Of a stretch of 12,313 nt of DNA, positions 7,530 through 12,313 are shown piece by piece. The position numbers and the translations under genes were made by a program. Where the stretch lies: positions 1 through 12,313 of the forward strand of contig DAOWJU010000116.1 in NCBI GenBank assembly GCA_030640215.1, written 5' to 3'. How positions within the stretch are numbered: position 1 is the first letter of the stretch; each line of letters begins with the position of its first letter. The notes beneath the pieces were generated by a model, which had not been told where the DNA came from, made no database searches, and worked only from the letters and a program-made list of their open reading frames with translations. The stretch comes from Desulfuromonadales bacterium (GTDB lineage Bacteria; Desulfobacterota; Desulfuromonadia; Desulfuromonadales; BM103).

Positions 7530-7910
7530 GTGACTCAGATTAATTTTGAAAAGATGGGCGGCTTGATTCCCGCCATTATCCAGGACCATGAGAATGGTGA
7601 AGTTCTGATGGTTGCTTTCATGGACGAGAAAACTCTCGCCAACACCATACGTGACGGCAAGACCTGGTTTTTCAGCCGCACCCGCAACAAGTACTGGATG
7701 AAGGGCGAAGAGTCCGGCAACACTCAGGATGTCGTCGAAATTCTGACGGACTGTGATGCGGACACTGTGGTGATCAAGGTCAAACAGAATGGTCCGGCGG
7801 CGTGCCACACTGGCAACCGCAGCTGCTTCTATGTCCGCTGGGAAGACGACCAGTGGGTGGAGCACTCCAACCCTCTCTTTGATCCTGCTGAAGTTTACAA
7901 GAAGAAGTAA
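7530..7910 (+). CDS. hisI: Phosphoribosyl-AMP cyclohydrolase
   Basis: A 126-residue monofunctional HisI with GTG start and GAGG (7517-7520) nine bases upstream. It opens the adenine ring of phosphoribosyl-AMP to give ProFAR, the third step of histidine synthesis, in the cytoplasm. The active-site motif DCDADT (74-79) holds the metal-binding aspartates 74, 76 and 78 plus Cys75, and CHTGNRSCF (92-100) supplies Cys92 and Cys99; the three cysteines bind zinc in known family structures. [19 protein letters not shown] is the usual substrate-binding stretch. The protein lacks the HisE pyrophosphohydrolase domain found fused in enterobacterial HisI, so HisE must be encoded elsewhere. It lies 26 bp before hisG, in one operon. 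Confidence 0.96.
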   Translation: MTQINFEKMGGLIPAIIQDHENGEVLMVAFMDEKTLANTIRDGKTWFFSRTRNKYWMKGEESGNTQDVVEILTDCDADTVVIKVKQNGPAACHTGNRSCFYVRWEDDQWVEHSNPLFDPAEVYKKK

Positions 7911-7936
7911 CTCCTGGCATTTATTGAGGTTTAAAA

Positions 7937-8812
7937 ATGGCAAACGAATTGAAGTTCGGCCTCCCGAAAGGAAGCCTGGAAGATGCAACCGTAGAGCTCA
8001 TGGCAAAAGCCGGCTGGAAGATCAAGACCTCTTCGCGCAGCTATTTCCCTACCAGCGATGATGATGAGCTGAAGTGTAGCCTGGTACGCCCTCAGGAAAT
8101 GGCCAAGATTCTGGAACGCGGCAAACTTGACGTAGGCATCGCTGGTCGTGACTGGGTCAGAGAAAATGATTCCGATGTCGTCGAAGTCGGTGAAATGGTC
8201 TATTCCAAAGTTTCACGGCGGCCAGTACGCTGGGTCCTGGTGGTCGGGCCAGACTCCAAAGTCGAAAAACCAGAGGATCTTGCTGGCGCCACCATCTCGA
8301 CAGAGTTGGTCGGTTTCACCCAACGTTTCTTTGCTGAGCGCAACATCCCGGTCGAGGTAGAATTCTCCTGGGGAGCGACTGAAGCCAAAATCCTTAAAGG
8401 CCTGTGTGATGCTATTGTCGAAGTCACCGAAACCGGTTCAACAATCAAGGCCAATAATCTGCGCATCGTCTGTGAACTGATGGAATCAGTTCCCGTCTTG
8501 ATCGCCAACAAAGACGCCTGGGCAGATCCATGGAAAAGAGCCAAGATCGAACGCATCTACACGATGCTGAAATCGGCTCTGCGAGCTGAAGGCATGGTCG
8601 GCCTGAAGATGAATGCGCCAGGAGAGAAGATTGAAGAAATCATCAAGCTTCTGCCAAGCCTTAATCGCCCGACCATAGCTCACCTTTACCAATCGGACTG
8701 GGTCTCCATTGAGACAATCATGCCGGAGTCAGAGGTTCGCAAGATTGTTCCCGAGCTGATGAGCCAAGGAGCAGAGGGTATTGTTGAATATCCCCTCAAC
8801 AAAATCATCTAA
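7937..8812 (+). CDS. hisG: ATP phosphoribosyltransferase, long form
   Basis: A 291-residue HisG with ATG start and GAGG (7926-7929) seven bases upstream. It joins ATP and PRPP to give phosphoribosyl-ATP, the first and committed step of histidine synthesis. Motifs include GLPKGSL (8-14), the GIAGRDWV region (67-74), and the PRPP-binding loop [18 protein letters not shown] (158-175). The length and the extra C-terminal region (about 212-289, with [18 protein letters not shown]) mark the long form, whose ACT-like C-terminal domain binds histidine for feedback inhibition, so no HisZ partner is needed. Together with hisI it forms a two-gene operon ended by a terminator at 8834-8855; the remaining his genes are not in this window. 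Confidence 0.96.
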   Translation: MANELKFGLPKGSLEDATVELMAKAGWKIKTSSRSYFPTSDDDELKCSLVRPQEMAKILERGKLDVGIAGRDWVRENDSDVVEVGEMVYSKVSRRPVRWVLVVGPDSKVEKPEDLAGATISTELVGFTQRFFAERNIPVEVEFSWGATEAKILKGLCDAIVEVTETGSTIKANNLRIVCELMESVPVLIANKDAWADPWKRAKIERIYTMLKSALRAEGMVGLKMNAPGEKIEEIIKLLPSLNRPTIAHLYQSDWVSIETIMPESEVRKIVPELMSQGAEGIVEYPLNKII

Positions 8813-8833
8813 TTCAAATCTATCTTGCTTCCC

Positions 8834-8855
8834 CCCCTCTCTCAGAGGGGCTTTT
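8834..8855 (+). terminator. Rho-independent terminator after hisG
   Basis: CCCCTCT (8834-8840) and AGAGGGG (8844-8850) form a perfect 7-bp stem with a CTC loop, followed by C and four T. The short T-run makes it moderate in strength, but its position 22 bases after the hisG stop fits. Confidence 0.75.
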
Positions 8856-8916
8856 GGCGGCAAATAATGTAATTATTCTCTTTTTTCTGCAATTTTAGAG
8901 ATAATTGTGAATGACC

Positions 8917-8925
8917 TGTTATAGT
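8917..8925 (+). promoter_or_regulatory. Extended -10 promoter for the 64-residue protein
   Basis: TGT followed by TATAGT (8920-8925) is an extended -10 element (TGn plus a 5/6 match). No good -35 lies 17 bases upstream, which extended -10 promoters often do without. The predicted leader is about 50 bases. Confidence 0.5.
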
Positions 8926-8981
8926 TTACGATTAAGGTGTCCAGAAAAAAGCATAACGACTAGAAAGGCTTGGTAGCAATC

Positions 8982-9176
8982 ATGACGATTCAGGTAGAAT
9001 TAATAGACGGTACTTGTTGCAGAGTGGTTCCTAAAGGGCTGAAGCTGCTCCTGAATCGTGAACTGGTGAAACGCTTCCGCCGTTCTTCTGGCTGGGCGAC
9101 AGTTGGCAAGGACCCGATTCGTTATCCGGATCAGAAGGTCGGGTATTATGGTCCGGAACGGCGTGTTGCCGCCTGA
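8982..9176 (+). CDS. Small conserved-looking protein of unknown function (GSU3473-like?)
   Basis: A 64-residue protein from ATG 8982. A TTG at 8970 is in frame, but AAAGG (8964-8968) is only one base from it and 13 from the ATG, so the start is not certain. The N-terminal half begins like a small beta-structured unit (MTIQVELIDGTCCRVVPKGL), followed by a basic helix-like stretch LVKRFRRSSGWATVGKDPIR and the C-terminal YYGPERR. From memory this layout, with a basic stretch, SSGW.TVG.DPIR and a GPERR end, recalls very small Geobacter proteins named after GSU3473; I cannot confirm that. Own promoter and strong terminator show a monocistronic gene. There is no signal peptide or membrane segment. 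A cytoplasmic regulatory or structural role is possible, but nothing in the sequence proves one. Confidence 0.75.
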   Translation: MTIQVELIDGTCCRVVPKGLKLLLNRELVKRFRRSSGWATVGKDPIRYPDQKVGYYGPERRVAA

Positions 9177-9210
9177 TATTTTCAAGATTTATCTATCGCT
9201 TCTCATAAGG

Positions 9211-9247
9211 ATGCGGGCGCATTAAATATAATGCACCCGCATTTTTT
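9211..9247 (+). terminator. Strong rho-independent terminator
   Basis: ATGCGGGCGCATT (9211-9223) pairs with AATGCACCCGCAT (9230-9242) over 13 positions with one mismatch and a 6-base loop. Six T (9242-9247) run out of the stem. It closes the 64-residue gene's transcript 34 bases after its stop. Confidence 0.88.
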
Positions 9248-9293
9248 ATTGAACCCCGCCAACCGTTCTTTCCTCAGCACCAAGAATTCCTGC

Positions 9294-9322
9294 TTGCAGT
9301 ATTAGCGCATCATGATTAAACT
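9294..9322 (+). promoter_or_regulatory. Possible promoter for the sensor kinase gene
   Basis: TTGCAG (9294-9299) and TAAACT (9317-9322) are 17 bases apart; matches to consensus are 3/6 and 4/6. A terminator lies directly upstream, so some promoter is needed here, and this is the best candidate seen. Confidence 0.35.
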
Positions 9323-9352
9323 ATATCAATTTCGCAGGGAGTCAAGATCGCT

Positions 9353-10306
9353 TTGCCTAAGAACCTTTCACAAAAATCCTCTTTTCGCCTCTTCTTATGG
9401 GGATTACTTCTGATCCCCTTTGCCACTGTAGCAGATGCGGTTCTCGATGCCGTTCTCTTCAACGAGGGCAGCATACAGGAACAACTCTTCTCGCCTACGC
9501 ATCACGAACTGGCCATCCGCATTCTTTACAGCGTTTTCATCCTGGCAGCAATTTACCTCGGCATGCATTACCTGGCCAATACGGCCCAGAAGGAGGGGAC
9601 TCTCAGGCAGAGCAACATGGATCTTGGCCTGGCCAAGCACGATTTCGAGGAGTTTCATGACGATATATTGCGCCAGTTACGCAACACGGCAACGGAACTG
9701 GCGACTTCCGTTGAGTTACTCAAATCCCAGTGTAGCCATGATCTTGACGAAAAAACTCAATTCTTCGTGGAAAACATCTGCAATACCAGCGACAGGCTGA
9801 ACGAACAACTTGAGATTACTCTGACACTTACGGAGCTCTCTTTCGGCGAGCCACGTCGTGAGCAGGTCAAGCTCGACGAACTGGCTCTCGACATTGTCGA
9901 CGAGTTAAAGAACAAGCATCCTGAACGGCTGATTGAATTCAAGATTCAGCCATGGATCACAGCCTGGTGCGACCCCAAAATGCTTCGTCATGTCATTTAC
10001 AGTCTGTTCAGCAATGCCATTGGCTTCATCCCACAATCTCGCCAGGGGAAAATCGAGTTCGGCATGTTTCACAGAAACAACCAGAAAGTCTTTTTTGTCC
10101 GTGACAACGGTACAGGCTTCAGCGAGGCGCAAGCAAAACGCCTCTTCGATACATTTCGGGACAACTTACAGGACTCAGAGTTGCCCAAAGATTCCATCAG
10201 GCTGGCAAGCGCCAGACGGACTATCCACAGACACGGTGGACAAGTCTGGGCGGAAGGGATCCAGGATGCTGGCGGAACTATTTTCTTCACCTATAACAGT
10301 GTCTGA
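9353..10306 (+). CDS. Membrane sensor histidine kinase with degenerate motifs
   Basis: A 317-residue protein. The start is taken as TTG 9353, 11 bases after AGGGAG (9336-9341); no ATG or GTG fits better. Two membrane helices at about 11-35 and 52-75 flank a short loop, forming an input domain with the ELAIRILYS motif, of a type I recall from desulfuromonad signalling proteins. Residues about 95-160 are helical, with EEFHDD (His102) as the only candidate phospho-acceptor; this differs from a normal H-box. The ATPase domain keeps SNAIGF (Asn221), VRDNGTGF (Asp251, Gly253, Gly255) and GGTIFFTY, but the first Asn of the N-box is Ser and the GLGLA motif has become IRLASA (282-287). HRHGGQVWAEG is typical. 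No response regulator is adjacent. It could be a weak kinase, a phosphatase or a signalling partner. Confidence 0.82.
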   Translation: MPKNLSQKSSFRLFLWGLLLIPFATVADAVLDAVLFNEGSIQEQLFSPTHHELAIRILYSVFILAAIYLGMHYLANTAQKEGTLRQSNMDLGLAKHDFEEFHDDILRQLRNTATELATSVELLKSQCSHDLDEKTQFFVENICNTSDRLNEQLEITLTLTELSFGEPRREQVKLDELALDIVDELKNKHPERLIEFKIQPWITAWCDPKMLRHVIYSLFSNAIGFIPQSRQGKIEFGMFHRNNQKVFFVRDNGTGFSEAQAKRLFDTFRDNLQDSELPKDSIRLASARRTIHRHGGQVWAEGIQDAGGTIFFTYNSV

Positions 10307-10341
10307 CAGCGAATTCTAGACAGAGGTACGACTAAAGAGTA

Positions 10342-10372
10342 TCCTCCGGGGATCAATCGAAACCATGGAGGA
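10342..10372 (+). promoter_or_regulatory. Possible SD-masking hairpin before the DUF1847 gene
   Basis: TCCTCC (10342-10347) is a perfect complement of GGAGGA (10367-10372), the ribosome-binding site of the next gene. In RNA they can form a 6-bp helix (plus one G-U pair) with a loop of about 19 bases, hiding the site. A pairing this short can arise by chance. Confidence 0.25.
10367..10371 (+). promoter_or_regulatory. Shine-Dalgarno GGAGG that fixes the DUF1847 gene start
   Basis: The site overlaps an earlier in-frame ATG (10365) and is five bases from ATG 10377. This spacing makes 10377 the start, as with the HIT gene. Confidence 0.75.
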
Positions 10373-10376
10373 AACA

Positions 10377-11135
10377 ATGTCGCAATCAAAACCAACTAAA
10401 AAAGAGCACTCCTGTTCCAGTTGCAGCACGATCTGGCAAAAACAGGGCACCACCAATTGCTGGAGCGATCCAGAGAGCAAACCAAACAAACCCGCCTACT
10501 GCCCATCTGAACCCCATGCAGAGATGATTGACGCCTCCTTCCGTCAGTACCAGGGAGACGATTCTGATGCGCGTCTGGCGCGAGTCGCCGCCAAGGTAGA
10601 GGGACTTTGCTACCAGCCGATCCCTGGTTCCGATGCCGTCAACGCACGCTGGACCCGGATCGAAGATACGCTCGCACTGGCAAAACTGATGGGTTACAAA
10701 AAGATAGGGATTGCGACCTGCATCGGCCTGCTCGACGAATGCAATCGCTTGAGTGACATTCTCCGTGCCCAGGGGATGGAGCCCTTTTCCGCCTGCTGCA
10801 AGGCTGGCAGCATTGACAAACTGGAGCTTAACCTGAAAGAAGAGGACAAGGTCAGACCGGGGACCTTTGAACCGGCCTGCAATCCGATCGCCCAGGCCCG
10901 TATTCTGAACGCCGAGGGCATGGAGATGAACATCATTATGGGCCTGTGCGTCGGCCACGACATGCTCTTCAATAAATACTCAGAGGCACCGGTTACGACA
11001 CTGGTGGTTAAGGACCGCGTCACCGGACATAATCCGGCAGCAGTTCTCTACGGACAGAATTTTTATTATAAACGTCTGCAAAAGCAACCGGTTTTAAGTG
11101 ACGAGGAGGTTGCCAGGCATCAGGCCGATTGTTAA
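10377..11135 (+). CDS. DUF1847 cysteine-rich, probably metal-binding protein
   Basis: A 252-residue protein starting at ATG 10377. The C-terminal half contains stretches I associate with DUF1847: RPGTFEPACNPIAQA, IMGLCVGHDMLFNKYSEAPVT, and VVKDRVTGHNPAAVLY followed by YYKRL. The N-terminus has Cys13, Cys16, Cys28 and Cys42 (CSSC...NCW...YCP), a spacing that suggests a zinc or iron-sulfur site. Further cysteines occur in GLCYQP, ATCIGLLDEC, SACCKAG, PACNP and GLCVGHD, and the chain ends in Cys. No signal peptide is seen, so a cytoplasmic, possibly redox-active or metal-cofactor protein is likely. The biochemical role is unknown to me. It follows the sensor kinase gene after about 70 bases and is closed by a strong terminator. 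Confidence 0.88.
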   Translation: MSQSKPTKKEHSCSSCSTIWQKQGTTNCWSDPESKPNKPAYCPSEPHAEMIDASFRQYQGDDSDARLARVAAKVEGLCYQPIPGSDAVNARWTRIEDTLALAKLMGYKKIGIATCIGLLDECNRLSDILRAQGMEPFSACCKAGSIDKLELNLKEEDKVRPGTFEPACNPIAQARILNAEGMEMNIIMGLCVGHDMLFNKYSEAPVTTLVVKDRVTGHNPAAVLYGQNFYYKRLQKQPVLSDEEVARHQADC

Positions 11136-11172
11136 TCGACAGGTCTCAGGCAAAGGACAACAAAATAACTCA

Positions 11173-11206
11173 GGGGGCGCGGAATTCATTTCGCGCCCCC
11201 TTTTTT
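11173..11206 (+). terminator. Strong rho-independent terminator
   Basis: GGGGGCGCG (11173-11181) pairs perfectly with CGCGCCCCC (11192-11200), extended inward by a G-T and two A-T pairs, and six T follow (11201-11206). It lies between converging genes; the minus strand lacks a T-run after the stem, so it acts chiefly on + strand transcripts. Confidence 0.93.
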
Positions 11207-11228
11207 CTGCAGTTCATCCCTTTCAGCA

Positions 11229-12206
11229 CTAAACGGTAAAGACCGTCGAACCTGTGGTCTTCCTTGCTTCGAGATCCCGATGAGCCTGGGCAGCATCACA
11301 GAGTTGATAGCTTTGATTGACTTCGATTTTCACATCACCAGACTCGACAACAGCAAACAGATCCGCAGCGCTGGCTAACAGGTCATCGCGCTCAGCCGTG
11401 TAAGTCATCAAGGTCGGCCGGGTCAGGAAAAGTGAACCTTTGGCCGCCAGCACCCCTGGATCGAAAGCAGCCACCGGCCCGGAAGCCTGGCCGAAGCTGG
11501 CCAGCAGACCCAAAGGCCGCAGACAATCGAGCGATTTCATAAATGTATCCCCACCAATCGAGTCATAGACCACTGGCACACCTTCACCATCAGTAAGCTC
11601 CCGAACCCTGGCTACCCAGTCTTCCTCCCGGTAGAGCAGCGGGAAATCACAACCGTGGGCCTTGGCGAGTTCCGCCTTTTCCGGGCTGCCAACCGTACCT
11701 ATCACAGTCGCACCGAGTGACTTGGCCCACTGGCAGGCAATCAAACCGACACCACCGGCTGCCGCATGAAAAAGGATGGTATCTCCCGGCTTGACGTGAA
11801 AAGTGCTGCGCAACAGGTACTGCACAGTCATACCCTGCAGCATCATTCCGGCAGCCTGTTGATCGCTGATTGCATCGGGCAAACGAACCAGACGATGCGC
11901 CGGGATCAGTCGCTCTTCAGCATAGGCGCCAGGTGGCAGACCGGCATAAGCGACCCGATCACCCGGCGACAGGTCATCAACATCTTCACCGATGGCAACG
12001 ACAACCCCCGCACCTTCCATACCTGGCGTTGCCGGCAAATCGCCCAAAGGATAAAGCCCGGTGCGGTGATAGATATCGATGAAGTTCAGACCGACCGCAC
12101 TCTGGCGTAGATGAACTTCTCCCGGCCCCGGCGAGCCGATCTCGACCTCTTCCCAACGCATCACCTCGGGCCCACCTGTCTCATATAAACGAATGGCTTT
12201 ACTCAT
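11229..12206 (-). CDS. qor: Zinc-independent quinone oxidoreductase (MDR family)
   Basis: A 325-residue protein. The start is ATG with complement at 12204-12206, preceded on the minus strand by AGGAGG (12213-12218) six bases away; a longer in-frame extension to 12293 lacks such a site and does not look like family sequence. It belongs to the medium-chain dehydrogenase/reductase superfamily, QOR branch: N-terminal GroES-like domain (ETGGPEVM; VGLNFIDIYHRTGLYP; PATPGMEGAGVV) and a Rossmann domain with AAAGGVG (148-154) for NADPH. There is no catalytic Zn-binding Cys/His set, as expected for quinone reductases. Such enzymes reduce quinones with NADPH, often one electron at a time, in the cytoplasm. 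It converges on the DUF1847 gene. Confidence 0.94.
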   Translation of the reverse strand: MSKAIRLYETGGPEVMRWEEVEIGSPGPGEVHLRQSAVGLNFIDIYHRTGLYPLGDLPATPGMEGAGVVVAIGEDVDDLSPGDRVAYAGLPPGAYAEERLIPAHRLVRLPDAISDQQAAGMMLQGMTVQYLLRSTFHVKPGDTILFHAAAGGVGLIACQWAKSLGATVIGTVGSPEKAELAKAHGCDFPLLYREEDWVARVRELTDGEGVPVVYDSIGGDTFMKSLDCLRPLGLLASFGQASGPVAAFDPGVLAAKGSLFLTRPTLMTYTAERDDLLASAADLFAVVESGDVKIEVNQSYQLCDAAQAHRDLEARKTTGSTVFTV

Positions 12207-12212
12207 CACATT

Positions 12213-12218
12213 CCTCCT
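12213..12218 (-). promoter_or_regulatory. Shine-Dalgarno AGGAGG that decides the quinone reductase start
   Basis: Read on the minus strand, AGGAGG ends six bases before the ATG at 12206. This supports the shorter 325-residue protein over a 354-residue reading. Confidence 0.85.
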
Positions 12219-12313
12219 ATTTGGTCTACCATTAGCACTCCGTTCATTGATTGTCTGCCAGGCACCCAGTAAACCGGTTCCGTGAACAATCATCTAAATC
12301 CGCTTTAAAGTTA

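Noticed and set aside
8863..8877. AT-rich palindrome AATAAT-GTA-ATTATT before the 64-residue gene
   Set aside because: It loosely recalls Fur-type sites but does not match a known operator, and such palindromes are frequent in AT-rich spacers.
12228..12258. Possible qor promoter CAGACA-N17-TAATGG on the minus strand
   Set aside because: The -10 match is poor, and the implied transcript start would fall inside or next to the Shine-Dalgarno sequence.
12242..12292. Inverted pair TGATTGT/ACAATCA around a central AACCGGTT palindrome upstream of qor
   Set aside because: The arms are only 7 bases, the central palindrome is not at the midpoint in an operator-like way, and no promoter can be placed with it. 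Chance is likely.
1..12313. tRNA, rRNA, CRISPR array, integrase or transposase genes
   Set aside because: I looked for cloverleaf ends, regularly spaced repeats and recombinase-like proteins on both strands and saw none.

Overview
The window looks like chromosomal DNA from a Deltaproteobacterium, most likely Desulfuromonadales (Geobacter/Desulfuromonas/Geopsychrobacter relatives). The signs are moderate GC, a fused PabB-PabC, a long-form HisG beside a stand-alone HisI, a YgiQ-type radical SAM protein, a DUF1847 protein, and a very small protein ending in YYGPERR that resembles small Geobacter proteins. This placement is inferred from gene content and not from a search. All genes but the last lie on the + strand.

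Layout: (1) 1-2239: the 3' end of a GDSL/SGNH esterase gene, then a YgiQ-family radical SAM gene 8 bp downstream. (2) 2240-2458: an intergenic region holding a roughly 75-bp palindromic interspersed repeat that may also terminate transcription. (3) 2459-4858: a YceH (DUF480) gene and a PabBC fusion gene for p-aminobenzoate/folate synthesis, 12 bp apart. (4) 5024-6040: a HIT-family hydrolase and an unknown three-helix membrane protein, six bases apart, behind a sigma-70-like promoter. (5) 6197-7309: a lone branched-chain-amino-acid-type substrate-binding lipoprotein with its own promoter and no transporter partners. (6) 7399-8855: promoter, long hairpin-forming leader, hisI, hisG and terminator, giving two of the histidine biosynthesis steps as a compact operon. 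(7) 8917-9247: a monocistronic unit for a 64-residue protein with an extended -10 promoter and a strong terminator. (8) 9294-11206: a two-helix membrane sensor kinase with eroded catalytic motifs, followed by a cysteine-rich DUF1847 protein whose ribosome-binding site may be masked by an upstream anti-SD sequence, then a strong terminator. (9) 11229-12206, minus strand: a zinc-free quinone oxidoreductase converging on the DUF1847 gene.

Most of the region is housekeeping (folate, histidine, tRNA-independent small enzymes), and no phage, plasmid, CRISPR or transposase is visible. I see no complete new multi-gene system. The best leads are the structured hisI leader, the degenerate orphan kinase next to the Cys-rich DUF1847 protein, the orphan binding lipoprotein, and the small protein with its own promoter and terminator. 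No gene-free stretch exceeds 300 bases.
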